Source: Glandiceps talaboti (Eukaryota > Hemichordata > Enteropneusta > Spengelidae). Taken from it: a stretch of DNA of 64,000 nucleotides. Where the stretch lies: NCBI RefSeq assembly GCF_964340395.1, contig NC_135556.1:9137501-9201500 (forward strand). The letters are read 5' to 3'. Position 1 is the stretch's first letter; every line of letters begins with the position of its first letter. The position numbers and the translations under genes were made by a program. Positions 15,301 through 26,576 of the stretch are shown here, one piece after another. A model generated the notes under the pieces. That model ran no database searches and was not told the DNA's origin. It was given only the letters and a program-made list of their open reading frames with translations.

Positions 15301-18300
15301 TGAATTAAGTATCTAAGTTCTTATGTTATTAGCCCTGTATAAATTGCTTACATTTGTGATTGGCTGTGACTAGTCTCAAAACTTTCAGTGTGAAATTTAA
15401 TAAAGGTCTTTCGATGTTTGTCAGGTGTTTGCTGGTATGTACCCTGTAGACCAGTCAGACTTTGTGTCTCTAAGAAGTGCAATTGATAGACTTACCTTGA
15501 ATGACTCCAGTGTTACAGTCAGTGTTGACAGCAGGTAAATATGAAATCATTCTTGTAAATATCAACTCTGATTGGTGTAAAACAGTCATGTGATCAGGGA
15601 AATATGACATCATTCTCATAGATATGAACTCTGATTTGTGTAAAACAGTCATGTGATCAGGGAAATATGACATTCTCATAGATATGAACTCTGATTGGTG
15701 TAAAACAGTCATGTGATGACATCATTCTTGTAAATTTCAACTCTGATTGGTGTAAAACAGTCATGTGATCAGGTAAATATGACATTCTCATAGATATGAA
15801 CTCTGATTGGTGTAAAACAGTCATGTGATGACATCATTCTTGTAAATTTCAACTCTGATTGGTGTAAAACAGTCATGTGATCAGGTAAATATGACTTCAT
15901 TCTTGTGACCAACTCTGATTGGTGTAAAAACAATCATGTGATCAGGTAGAGATGACATAGCTCTCATACAGACTAACACAATATCTCATGGATGTAAAAT
16001 AAGATGTGACAGTTCTCTTGCTTTTCACATAGATCTTGGAGGGAACCCAAGATCTGTGGTTTTCAGGGAAGCTTTAAGATTATGCCATTTATAGATGTAT
16101 TAGTTAGTCATACTGCAGTAAATATAGTTATTACTGTTGATGAAGTGGGTGCATGCTGATATACAATGCTATCGGGTATATACTGCATGGTAATACTTTG
16201 CTTAGTCTAGCACCGTAGCAATTCTGTCAATTCTGCTAACATTCAAAACAACCACAGGTCACATAGTGCCATTGTTGTTTAGGAGTGATACTGTCATCCT
16301 TGGCTTTTGTCTTCTGAGTACAGATCCCAGGTCGTGTTACAAGACAATACTTTGCTTCCACAAAATATACTAATAGTTAAAATGATGTAGGCTTGGTGTT
16401 TCACTCATGGGACATTACGTTTTTGACACAGAGCTAGACATATTTCAACTCTAGACTAACAATAACAGAGACACAATAGACACAGCAGGATCCTTTGCCC
16501 AATCACATTGAACAGTGATAAGAATTGCTATTCTTTCACAGTGCAGTAAAAACAGGCTTCTATTGAAAAAAATTACACATGGACTTGATGATTTAATGGC
16601 TGCAATTGTTTATTTTCTAATTGATAATCAACATATCAACTTGTCTACTTCGACATCCCATTGTTCACAACACCTATGTAATTGTTTCTTTTGCATTAGA
16701 AGTTGTCTGATAGTGTGTATTAGAATGTCATGTCATATGAGTGAAACACCAAGCCTACATCATTTTAGCTGTAATTATTACTAATCATTGTGATCATGGA
16801 GTAAATTTCTCTGGAGTAAATTTCTCTGTGGAATCTCTCCTGTCTGCTATTAAGGTTAGGTGACCTTAGAAAAAATGCTTAGATGCACAAAAACTATGAA
16901 TGTTGGAAATTTGACAATATAAAGTAAGCTCAGACAGTTACAGTTTATACGATTTGACATCCAGTGTTCTTCCTGATCTTTTCTCTTCTCCTTCTACAGT
17001 CCGGCATTGGGTCAGGGATGGAGGCTTGGTTTTCTGGGATTATTGCATATGGATGTGTTTAACCAGAGACTGGAACAAGAATACAATGCTGCGGTCATTG
17101 TCACTGCACCAAGTGTACCATACAAAGCCACTCTGAAAGATACCAAAGCTATCAGGCAAGAGTATGGCGATGTGAAAACCATCACAATCACAAACCCTAC
17201 ACTGGTGAGTATCTGTTATCAAAAGGAATGATAGATCTGACTCAGAAAAGGAAGAATTATTTAAAAAAAAAAGTTTTCAACACACATCTAATACATACAT
17301 ACATGCATGCATACATACATGCATTTTAATTATATTTATGATTCACTCCATTATGTAAATCACATGGGGATGCAATAGTGTACATCTGGCTCCAATTGAA
17401 TTTAGCATATCTGTTTTTCAGTTTCTAATTCAGAACATATTTCTTTGCTAACAAGACTCAAACCATGGCAGTTCAGGTGAACAGAATTGTCAAGCCATAT
17501 ATGGGCTAGTTTAGTTTTGAATTGATTTTTGCATGTTACAGTTTCCAGAGAGACACCAAGTTATAGAATACTTTGAACCCATGGTATTTGGCACCATAAT
17601 AACTCCCGGAGACTATGTGGGAAAAGTCATCAATCTTTGCATGGTAAGTGTTGTTTAGTTAGGGACGATTGCACAATGTCACACGAGCTCAGTAAGTGAA
17701 CTTCATTCATGGTGATGGTGGTGGTGGTGGTGGTGGTGGTGGGGGTCTGGCGTCAATGTGATTGCCGAACTTCATTTTCATACTTCTGATAAAATTTCTG
17801 ACCAAATTTCACTCCTTCAATGATAAAAGCTTTTGTGATTTACTACTGAGATGTTGATAAGTTGATAAAAATTGACTTCTATGTGAGATATGGTGCTGGG
17901 TTTCTGGTAGAATTTTAATGTATTTACAATCATGTTTTTACATTACATCAATCATAGTGGTGTGACCGCTACAGTTTTCATCATAGTTTACATCATATAT
18001 AAACATTTGATGTCGCATATGTGAACGTTCGTTTAGGGGAGGGGGAGTTTTTTTTTTACCTAAACGAATGATGTTCGTTTGTTGAGCTTGTGCAACATTG
18101 TGTGATAACCCTTAAAGTATGGCTGTTATATTTGAAGGTAGAAATCACTTTTGAATCATGAATATTTAATATATTCATCTATTACATATGCATGTCTACA
18201 GACTCCCATGAGATGTGTCTATTGGAAGGATCTCCACTAAACAATGAATCATGAACAAGTTTCAACTTGATGTTTCTTAGCAATTGTGTGTAATGTGTAT

Positions 18301-21300
18301 GTGATGTAAAATCATGAAGTGACATTCCAGAACTGAGATATTTTAAATCTGTCTTTATTTCCTGTACTTGTGTTCCATTTAAGCCTCTATGATGAGTGAT
18401 ATCATATATTTGTCAAGATGGTACAGACTGTGTTGTGTGCTGACTTTAATTGGGATAATGTCAGTAAGCAGACATGATGACCCTTAGAATGTCTTTCCGG
18501 CTTAATTCTTGCTATCACGCTGTTTGGTTTTTACCAGAGAATGGCATACAGAGAGAGTATACTTACATTGATGATAAAGAGAGTGCTATAACAGTGTGTT
18601 CTCATTCCCAGGGTAAACGTGGCATACAGACGGAATATACTTACATTGATGATAAGAGAGTACTAATGAAATATAAGCTACCTCTGAATGAGATTGTGGT
18701 TGATTTCTATGACCAACTCAAGTCTGTGACATCAGGGTACGCAAGGTGAGTCAGAGTTCTTACATTCCTACTTGCTTGTTTGATGAGAAACGAAGATATA
18801 ATGGCGGACTTAAAACATTAGCACCAGTTTTTGTTAAACTATGTACTCTGTCGTACTTTTATTTTGTTCAGAGAAATAGCAGGGAAAAGAGTTTTCAATT
18901 TTAATGAACTGTTGTTCAGAAAAAGCATTAAATCTGTTAGAAACATGTGCAAACGTAAGAAGGAAGATTATGCCTTTGGACTGATAAATGTGTGCTATGT
19001 CACAGGTAAGTAGTCAAGAATATGTTGGTAAGATGAAATTTATAGCAAATGTCGTGTTAATGTCCTGAGTACGTCACTCTTGTATTCGTGTGTCATGGGG
19101 TTCTGTCATAATCTCATATAGATGCAAAAACTTCCCCAGCACATGAGATGTTCCATCTCAGCCGATTGGTGTTGTAGGATTCCATTATTCTTGTAGATCA
19201 AGACCATTAACTTACATGTGAAATAAGTACTGAATGTTATAGTGTTCAAACCCATGATTTTCAATCGTATGGTCTGGCTCTGTAGCTTTGACTACGAGGA
19301 TGCCGGTTATGAGTCTGCTGACCTGGTCAAGATGGACATCCTGTTGAACGGCAGACCAGTGGATGAGCTGGCAACTATTGTACTGAGACGGAAAGCATCA
19401 GATATTGGACGGATTGTGTGTGAACGACTCAAAGAAAGTATCCCCAAACAACTCTATCAGATTGCCATTCAAGCAGCCCTTGGTAGTAAGATTGTAGCCA
19501 GAGAAAATATCCAGGCTTTGAGAAAGAACGTACTTGCTAAGTGTGTAAGTATAATTCAAACAATAGGGAACTTGCAATCCAGACTGAGCATGCTCATACA
19601 CAAAGGACTATGGGATTTTATGTGGTTATCATAATACCTAATCAGGAGCTATCGATAAAATAAAGCTCCCACAATGCTCAGGGTGACTATGAATTGATCA
19701 TTTGTGGTTAAAAACAACGTAACATTATTGTTTACAATACTATTTGATTAGTATTTATTATCACATTTCCCATGATGCAACATTCAACATGGTGGGTTTG
19801 CAAGTTCCATATTGTGTGTCTTCGGATGATTGAGAGATTTTACAACATCAGACATCAGACCATGGACGAACAGAACCTGTAACTTACAAACAGGGAAAGT
19901 AAACAACTGAATTGGATTAATAACACTTGGCACAGCATGTTGGAAATACAGAAACTTGTATTACATTTCATCATTTGATAAGAACAGTTTTATGGCCACT
20001 TTACATAATAGTTCACTGTTCACAAACAAATTTCCAGTTCTCCTGGCATTTCATGTACATGTAAAGAGGCCATAAAACTGTTTTTATCAAACCATGGTGT
20101 GTAATACAAGTTTCTGCTGTTCCAACATGCTGTGCCAAGTGTTATTAATCCAATTCATTTGTTTAATTTTCCAGTTTGTAACAGGTTCCATTCGTCCATG
20201 GTCTCATGTCTGCAGTTGTACTACATTCTGTCCATTGCTCACTAAGAAGATTAGCTCTCTGAGAAACAGAAAAAAAATCAACTCTTATACAAGACATATA
20301 GATATTATTCCCCAATATTTTTCTTTTTTCAGCCTTTAAAAATACAAATGACCTAAGGTGCCTTGTCACTACGAGTTGCTAGATGAGTAGTGACAAACCT
20401 TTTAGGTCACAAGTATTTTCCGGCTTAATGGAAAAAATATTGGGGGCTTATATAACTATACCTTCTCAAGCATAACTTATGAAAAAATTTGGAATGATAA
20501 TGGAAATTTGGAACATTTTGACTAATATTTCGAGCACTGCAGAAACTATTCCGTAGATGCAGGTTGTCATGACCTAGAATGAATGGGTTATATTTCCATA
20601 TTTTCTGTTTGGATATTATTACATGTATTAGATATTATTCCCCAATATTAAGCTTTGGTCAGCCAAGGAAAATACAAGTGACCTAAGGGGTCTTGTCACC
20701 TCAAGCTGGAGATGAGAAGTGACAAAACTTTTTACAAGTGTTTTCTGGCTAACTGTAGAAATATATGTGGGAATAATTTCATTGTACCTGCTCAAGTATA
20801 AGTTATCCAAAGTTGGGAAGAGTAATGCTTTCTGTGCACTTTGACTTGCATTTCGAACATCGCAGAACAAAGGACGGAAACACGAGGTATCATGATGTAG
20901 AACAACCAGGGTATAATGTCCATATATTTTGTTGGAAGGTGTTCAACATGGCTTGTGTATGCTACAATCCCAGTTGTCTGAAGAGCTGTGTTTTTTGGAT
21001 GACAAATCAGTGCAGGGATGGTTGGGTAACAGGTCCATTGAACTCAAAAGACAAATGTACTGAAAGACAAATAATTTAGGGTGAATTTTACAGGACATTT
21101 TGGCATTTCCACAGTTTGGAACATCTCCATGTTAAAATCAGTCTGTGAGTTTTTGTCTAGTTTTAGCATTTCTATAATTTGGTAACTTTATTGCTGTGTA
21201 CATATTGTTCATATTATTTCATTGTTTACAGTATGGTGGAGACATATCCCGGAAAATGAAGCTACTGAAGAGACAAGCAGAAGGAAAGAAGAAAATGAGA

Positions 21301-21357
21301 AAAATAGGAAATATTGATGTGCCAAAGGATGCGTTCCTTACTGTGTTAAAGAGGTGA
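7863..21357 (+). CDS. GUF1: GUF1, mitochondrial translation factor EF4/LepA GTPase, 14 exons
   Basis: Translational GTPase of the LepA/EF4 family, expected to act on mitochondrial ribosomes. Exons I place: 7863-7997, 8703-8814, 9378-9526, 10190-10348, 11218-11301, 11817-11881, 13164-13367, 14328-14457, 15425-15534, 17000-17204, 17542-17643, 18612-18745, 19286-19544, 21232-21357. Every junction is GT-AG and phases agree, giving 657 aa against 669 for human GUF1. Exon 1 is rich in Arg, Ser and Leu with almost no acidic residues, as expected for a mitochondrial presequence. G1 is AHIDHGKST (about residues 65-73), the switch region GITVKAQT, G3 DTPGH, G4 NKID and G5 SAKLG. The last exons carry the EF4-specific C-terminal domain, ending [17 protein letters not shown] then TGA. 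The exon 1 start is the least certain part because presequences are poorly conserved; all other exons match the family strongly. Confidence 0.95.
10360..10935. repeat. 49-bp minisatellite in GUF1 intron 4
   Basis: About 11 to 12 head-to-tail copies of a unit near 49 bp containing CATTTACAACCCATAACAC and GTGATTTCACTGTGCCACA. Copies vary at single bases (cataac or cgtaac, gtgaag or gtaaag). The array begins 11 bp after the exon 4 donor. Confidence 0.9.
11530..11785. repeat. Interspersed repeat of about 260 bp, copy 1, GUF1 intron 5
   Basis: Shares an ordered series of blocks with 18150-18395 in intron 11, including CTGACTCCCATGA or CAGACTCCCATGA, TTCAACTTGATGTTTCT, GTGATGTAAAA, CCAGAAC and CTTTATTTCCTG. 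The shared order suggests two diverged copies of one dispersed element. Confidence 0.6.
11987..12352. repeat. Compound (CAAT)n-(CAAC)n-(CAAT)n microsatellite in GUF1 intron 6
   Basis: About 12 CAAT units, then roughly 65 CAAC units, then CAAT again with a few CAAG units. The Asn-Gln-Pro-Thr and Trp-Leu-Val-Gly frames reported on both strands are translations of this array. Confidence 0.95.
14632..14720. mobile_element. Degraded half copy of palindromic MITE family 1 (copy A)
   Basis: Contains ACTCGTAGTGACAAGACCCC and TATTTTCCTTGACTAAATG, the right half of the palindromic core seen in full in copies B to F. It lies in GUF1 intron 8, about 170 bp before copy B. Confidence 0.55.
14800..15150 (-). 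mobile_element. Palindromic MITE family 1, copy B
   Basis: The core is an inverted repeat. AATATTTTTCGTCATTCAGCC followed by ATGACCTAAGGGGTGTTGTCAC faces GTGACAAAGACCCCTTAGGT followed by TTGGCTGAATGAAGAAAAAAT. A non-palindromic tail of about 170 bp, containing CATTCAAAATTACCATTA, lies on the left, so this copy is inverted relative to C, D and E. It lies in GUF1 intron 8. Confidence 0.75.
15537..15960. repeat. Approximately 60-bp tandem repeat in GUF1 intron 9
   Basis: Seven or so imperfect copies built around CTCTGATTGGTGTAAAACAG and TCATGTGATCAGG, starting right after the exon 9 donor at 15535. Unit lengths alternate through small internal deletions. Confidence 0.85.
17711..17743. repeat. 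(GGT)n microsatellite
   Basis: Run of GGT units in GUF1 intron 11, followed by a G run. Confidence 0.9.
18150..18395. repeat. Interspersed repeat of about 260 bp, copy 2, GUF1 intron 11
   Basis: Diverged counterpart of 11530-11785. Shared blocks in the same order include ACTCCCATGA, TTTCAACTTGATGTTTCT, GTGATGTAAAATCATG, CCAGAAC and TTTATTTCCTG. Confidence 0.6.
18543..18620 (+). pseudogene. Duplicated 5' part of GUF1 exon 12 inside intron 11
   Basis: A stretch of about 42 bp beginning at 18543 repeats the start of exon 12 at 18621, exactly 78 bp (26 codons) upstream and in the same frame. Both copies encode a [11 protein letters not shown] motif. The upstream copy has its own acceptor-like TTTTTACCAG, but joining exon 11 there would shift frame and meet a stop quickly. 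The acceptor at 18610-18611 keeps frame and matches the family, so the upstream copy looks like a non-used duplication. Confidence 0.75.
19566..19808. mobile_element. MITE family 2, copy 1 (243 bp), GUF1 intron 13
   Basis: Ends are an inverted repeat: GGGAACTTGCAA at the left and TTGCAAGTTCC at the right. It matches 53560-53803 along its whole length, including AGACTGAGCATGCTCA and TCCCATGATGCAACATTCAA. It starts about 20 bp after the exon 13 donor. No coding potential. Confidence 0.8.
19841..20220. mobile_element. Foldback element of 380 bp in GUF1 intron 13
   Basis: Arms of roughly 160 bp are inverted copies with small indels, around a loop of about 50 bp. For example GACCATGGACGAACAGAACC near 19858 faces GGTTCCATTCGTCCATGGTC near 20184. 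Likewise GAATTGGATTAATAACACTT near 19910 faces AAGTGTTATTAATCCAATTC near 20138. Confidence 0.8.
20296..20620 (+). mobile_element. Palindromic MITE family 1, copy C
   Basis: Begins TATTATTCCCCAATATTTTTC. The core has GACCTAAGGTGCCTTGTCAC facing GTGACAAACCTTTTAGGTC, followed by the tail with TCAAGCATAACTTATG and ATTTCGAGCACTGCAGAA. It sits directly before copy D. Confidence 0.75.
20630..20965 (+). mobile_element. Palindromic MITE family 1, copy D
   Basis: Begins TAGATATTATTCCCCAATAT. The core has GTGACCTAAGGGGTCTTGTC; its right arm is partly eroded. The tail carries TCAAGTATAAGTTATCC and ends near GGCTTGTGTATGC, the same end seen in copy E. Confidence 0.75.
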
Positions 21358-21600
21358 CAGATAGAGACTCATGATTCACCAGTTGGACTGTGATGTCATC
21401 ACTGTGGTGGGAGTTGGACTGTGATGGCGTCACTGTGGTGGGAGTTGGATTGTGATGGCGTCACTGTGGTGGGAGTTGGACTGTGGTGACATCACTGTGG
21501 TCATGTGGTTGACCCTTTCATTCAATCCGTACTGTGTTAAAGAGGTGACAGATAAGGGACTCATGACTCACCAGAAGTTGGACTTTGATGGCATCACTGT
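21358..21600 (+). repeat. GUF1 3' UTR tandem repeat and duplicated stop-codon segment
   Basis: After the TGA come about four copies of a unit near 35 bp with GTTGGACTGTGATG and TCACTGTGGTGGGA. The segment at 21530-21585 then repeats the end of the coding exon, from ACTGTGTTAAAGAGGTGACA through the first bases of the 3' UTR. So part of the terminal exon was duplicated downstream of itself. Confidence 0.8.
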
Positions 21601-21829
21601 GGTCATGTGGTGAACCCATTGAATGTGTACTCCTACAGTTGGAGCGTTTATTTGTTGCCATTGATTGAATTAACCTGACCTTAATACAGATGATGAACCC
21701 TACTGAAGAGCACATGTGGTATTCTTCAGACACTCCTGTATTAAAGTTTGTATGAAGTATGTGAGGGGCTGTCAACTTACTACGTAAAGTCATAGGGGTT
21801 GATTGGCAGGTAATCTACAAGTTGCTGGC

Positions 21830-22090
21830 TTTGACAAGACTTGACAGGATTGTGCCCCCGTCAACACAACTGTATAATTTGGGACCTGGTAGGATAGAGG
21901 TTGTGATGTGAATACTTTAATTGTATGCACTTTCAGAAGCTGCAATAGATTGAGTGCTTCCATGGAGTCAAGAAAGTATATAAGGGTCATTGTGCTTTTA
22001 TAGGTCCATATAAGTGGTAATAATTTTACAAAGTGCTTTTCTGAGTATACTGATAATGTGGGAAGGTGCTGAATAAGGACTAACATTAAC
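21830..22090 (+). mobile_element. Probable degraded SINE/LINE 3'-end relic
   Basis: The segment contains a CCTGGTAGGATAGAGG-like stretch and then TTTACAAAGTGC, ATGTGGGAAGGTGCTGAATAA and CTAACATTA. It resembles the better preserved tail at 26085-26180. Assigned by resemblance only. Confidence 0.4.
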
Positions 22091-22279
22091 AGTATAGCAG
22101 CATTTGCTCAGATAGCTAATTACAAGACAACAAAGACACTTGTTTTCAATGACCAGATTGTCTAGTAACTCTCTACCACAAAAGAAGTTATTTTGTGTGA
22201 AACGTTTTGACAAATTGTGTACGTTTTCAGGGGCATAGCATAATATTAATTGAAATCCATATTCAAATCATTATCCAAC

Positions 22280-22372
22280 TTATCGTTACTAACGCTACAT
22301 TGTTATTTGAACTTTCACCTTTGACCCATGTACACCATTTGAGTGGCACACTGCACTGACTCATGTCAGCTG
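22280..22372. repeat. 93-bp repeat, copy 1
   Basis: Near-identical to 23930-24022, with only a few mismatches, from TATCGTTACTAACGCTAC through CACTGCACTGACT. Flanks differ. Confidence 0.9.
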
Positions 22373-22724
22373 TAGTTATTTATGTCACAAATTTATATAG
22401 ATGCTATTGTATATATTATTGTAAGTTGGAGCTTTTAGAAACTAATTTATCAAAACTTTTAGTGGCCTGCAGTTACACAGTGAAGTGTTTTTTACACTGT
22501 AATACAGCTCCACCAAAAAACCCCCCAGATCTTTTTGAGTTGTTGTGTTTCACTGTAAAACAGTTAGAATGAATTTTAACCCCCCCCCCAATTAAATGGA
22601 AATATAGTGCTTGTATAATTATGAGTGATGTTGTGTATGTCTATTTTAGTATGTAATATGGCTGTTGTTGCCATGGAGCAAAGAGAGTGAGGCCCAGAAA
22701 GGTACTTTTTCCTGCCTAGTTCTT

Positions 22725-22730
22725 AATAAA
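22725..22730 (+). terminator. Candidate GUF1 polyadenylation signal
   Basis: AATAAA about 1.37 kb after the GUF1 stop codon. It is one of several possible signals, and no transcript evidence is available. Confidence 0.3.
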
Positions 22731-23214
22731 TATAGTCTGTGATGAATAATGGGGAAATTTCATCAAAGAAATATTACAATATTATTACAATATTACAAAA
22801 CTAAGGATTGTATAACCTGTTGTAATTGGATGGGATTTTGATATTTGAAAACATGAAAAAATGCCATAAATATTGTTGCTATTGTAGTGAAAATTAAAAT
22901 ATAAAAAAGCTGGGGTCCCGAGAAACAGAAATAATGCAGGCCATGGCTCTGGGCCATGGTTAGCATCTGGTGTAGTATTATTGCTCAATTTCTTTATTCA
23001 CCTCTGTTTCCTTCATATTTGTTGTTTGTTGGTGATTTTGTTGTTTTGGGATATAAATCTAGAGAAGAGGGAAGAAGGTGCACACTCTCAGAACATCAGA
23101 ATCACAAGCAAACAACAATATTTTATTTCTACACAAGATTGGTTCTGGATGTGAAGTCTAACTATAAGTGAATGAATGAAGGAAGGAAATGTAGAGATTA
23201 TAATTATATTGTAG

Positions 23215-23360
23215 TACAAAATGTATGTGTGTGCATGTCTCTGTCTGTCTGTGTGCTTGCCTGTGAGTGAGTGAGTGAGTGAGTGAGTGAGTGAGTGAGT
23301 GTGTGTGTGTGTGTGTGTGTGTATTTATGTCTGTCTGTCTGTCTGCCTGTCTGTCTGTGT
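23215..23360. repeat. Compound (AGTG)n-(GT)n-(TCTG)n microsatellite
   Basis: Three adjoining simple repeats. The Thr-His frame on the opposite strand is a translation of them. Confidence 0.95.
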
Positions 23361-23929
23361 AGTCATGAGTGCAAGGAACTTTTTTTTGGCAAGTCAGTAC
23401 TCCCACTTGACAAGTAAGCCTTCTTACTTGTCTGGGGTACTCCGTACCTCTTAGGCAATCCGAGGGACTACTTGAGATCTGGAGTAACTTCAGGTCAAGA
23501 AATTAAAGTCCAGTGTGTGTATAATAATGGTAAATATATCGAATATATTTCATTTCAAGAATAAAGTGAAAGTGAACGCACACAATTCTTTCCTACAGTA
23601 TTTAAACTATAATGTTATGTATAACCATGCATGGTTGCTGTTGTATACTTCGACTGTGCAGTAGTCCTTTCTGTGGCGATCTCAAGACACTAACGGTAAT
23701 GCGCAAAGGTTACATTTTTGTATTTCAATCTCTTTTGTAATAGCCACACCGTATTCCGATTGATACTGGGGGTGATCGGGAGTTCAACAAACCTTAAGAA
23801 ATTCCACGAAGCCTATATATACAGAAGGTGGGGTTATTCAGCTTCTAAAACATGCACTAACTATGCAACCTTCCTTGTATAGTGGTTCGACAATAGGTTC
23901 TGCTTCGATGGATCGGTTCGACGAAATCG

Positions 23930-24022
23930 TTATCGTTACTAACGCTACGTTGTTATTTGAACTTTCACCTTTGACCCATGTACACCATTTGAGTGGCACA
24001 CTGCACTGACTGATGTCAGTTG
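23930..24022. repeat. 93-bp repeat, copy 2
   Basis: Second copy of 22280-22372 in the same orientation, 1650 bp downstream. It includes TTTGACCCATGTACACCATT and GAGTGGCACACTGCACTGAC. Confidence 0.9.
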
Positions 24023-26084
24023 TCGAGGCAGTCATAATAAGTCATGAGTCACGCCAGGTAGTCTGGTCTCGTCTCAATAGCCATCTGTCAAAACGAAAAT
24101 ATAGGCAAAAGACCACCAACATGTTATGGATCAAAGCAAAAGCTGCTCGCCTGTCATTAATAAATAAATGAATAAAAGAATGCATATTATTTGACAAATA
24201 TTGATCGATTGATCAATTGTTTGGACGAATTGCACCCGGAAAAAAAGTTCTGTGTACGTCTACACTACAGGCTACACTACACTACACTGCACTACACTAT
24301 ACCATAGACTTGTGAGGTAAAATCGAAAGGTGGGAAAAAGCTATCTATAGTTATTAAAAACGTACTATTGATGTACTCAACGTGTGTAGTTTATACAATT
24401 GAATGCAAACAGTAAGCACATCTGTTTCACCAAGCAAGGTATTGTACTTCGTCACTTTGTGTACTTAGGGCAAATTAGAATACCTGGAATCATTATTTGA
24501 GGGTCACATCACAATTTTCGGAGTAAATTCCCAGGTACGTTGTCAAAGCGACAAATCTGTGCAGTACAGTACCCATGACAGACCTTTTCCCCAAGGCTTA
24601 TGAAGTTTTTAAATATTCTTGAAAGAACTGTAGAGACAGAAAGAGTGGGAGTAACACCACGGGCATTTGTTTCCCCGAGTTATGTCTCAGAATATTTCTA
24701 TCAGAATACAATAAAATGCCGATAATATCGTTGATATTGACGTATTTAGCCAACTATATATGAAAGGGGTAAAATTACACTTGTTTCTGTGATCGCACAC
24801 AGGTTCACTCTCTTCTTTCGCGGTGAGTAAAGGAAAGAGATGTAAGTAACATTGTAGCCATGACAATATGTCCCACCGGACATACTAGTTCTATTTTCAC
24901 ATTTTCCACCACTTTGGGTAATACTTGACAACACGATACACATACTTAATGTACAGCATGGAGCTACCTCCATGTACGGTATAGTAAAAAAAAAAGTTCC
25001 TATTTGCTTGTTAGTTCCGAGTCCGTGCGATGAAATGTACTATGAGTCGGAGGACAAGTTTATGATGGTAATACGTCACATGACATTGCACCTTGCGATG
25101 ACTATCCTTCATATGTTATGTATGTCGCCTTGGAATTATTGAACTATAATTCCGTACACCCCTCCCCCCCCCCCCATTACAAGCTCTACACTGTAACCTG
25201 TTGCTCAAAGTCCCTTGGTGGCATCGTCCCGGTTGCCATGGACACCAATGATGCCAGACAATTAGTATAAAAGCAGAATAGTGTGGGGGTGGGGGGAGAG
25301 CCTGAGGGGGAGGGGCAAACAAAATATTGTCAAATTGTATTTTAGGGCTGGATAGTGTGCGTGCGTGCGTGCGTGTTTGCCCATGTGCCTGGACCTGTGA
25401 ATAACAATTAACTATTTAGCTTTGTTTACAGTTCAACCAATATTACTGTATTGCTTCGGGTCATCAGCTCCGAATTCATGAAACGGGGAATTTACTGTCT
25501 CAGAGATATCAACAGTTTCATGCACGCCATCTCAAATTGTACAACACAGTCTATATTATTCGATATAGAAGATATACTTTTATTATCAAGTAAACATTGA
25601 TTCATCTTTGTTTAAATGTAAAATAATTCACAGATATGAACAATATAATAATAAACATGTAAATATGTATAAAAATGAAAGAAGATTCTGATCAAAGTGA
25701 AAGACGATGATACATTAATTTATTCAACCATAGAAACTCTACACAACCAATCATCAAACAGAAATCACGATTACTTGTGAATCACAAAAATTTACATATA
25801 TAAAGGGTATTTGTTTAGAAGTTTTTAAAATAACGTTATCATTATTTCGAAAGGAAACAATTCGTTGAAGACAATGTAAATGTCAAAGTGTCCACTTTTT
25901 AAATATATGAATAACATCAGTATATAGTAGAAACGTAATATGTAAATGTGCCCACTGTATTAAACATCTGCTTAGTACTTATAGTAAATAAAATGTCGGC
26001 TATAGGTCAAATCTGTCGTTAAGACGTGAAAAAGTGTATGCTCCCAGGGAGTTGATATGAGGAAGTCTAAAGGGCCGTTGTGTC

Positions 26085-26180
26085 GCTATAGATCCATGCC
26101 AAGGGTAATAATTGTAAAGTGCTTTGAGTACAAAGTGGGAGCACGCTATATAAAAACCAACATTATTATTATTATTATTC
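26085..26180 (+). mobile_element. SINE/LINE 3' end with (ATT)n tail
   Basis: Reads GTAAAGTGCTTTGAGTACAA, then GTGGGAGCACGCTATATAAA and an (ATT)n tail. Tails of this form are common at the 3' ends of invertebrate SINE and LINE elements. The 5' part is not recognisable. Confidence 0.5.
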
Positions 26181-26349
26181 TAATACATTGTGCTTTGTTA
26201 AAAATGTTCTAGAAGGACGATAATATATTAAAAGTGATTACAGTTAATGTGTAAAGTGAACGTTTTTAAATCTTATAGATTTAGTGCCATTAGTGGTTCC
26301 TAGTATACATAGGATAGACCAACAAAATACTACTAGTCATTCTCGAAAT

Positions 26350-26445
26350 CCAGCGCACATATTTCTGCTGAAGCAACGAAATAAGTTCCTCTTGGCGGGT
26401 ACGTTTTGGACGGTGCCGTAAAAGAGGCTGTGGTTTACGATGTTG
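26350..26445. repeat. Single copy of the 52-bp unit, 3' of TPR gene 1
   Basis: Contains GAAGCAACGAAATA, TTTTGGACGGTGCCGTAAAA and GAGGCTGTGGTTTACGA. The same preamble and unit occur at 36388-36625, upstream of TPR gene 3, so copies flank the TPR cluster. Confidence 0.8.
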
Positions 26446-26576
26446 AGAACTAGTAGGCTACTGTGCTCATAAGTTCCTGAGACCACAATACGTACATACC
26501 TATCAACCCTGATATATAGAGACCTCCATTGAGGACTTTCTGCGTATTTGTTCTTAAGTCTCCGAATGTAATTCTG

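Larger units (their letters stand above)
21601..26576. other. Intergenic region between GUF1 and the TPR cluster
   Basis: No gene supported. Contents: the 93-bp repeat pair, microsatellites near 23215-23360, 25178-25194 (poly-C) and 25357-25375 (GCGT), SINE/LINE tail relics, and a copy of the 52-bp unit found again at 36413. The rest is unremarkable AT-rich sequence. Confidence 0.6.
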
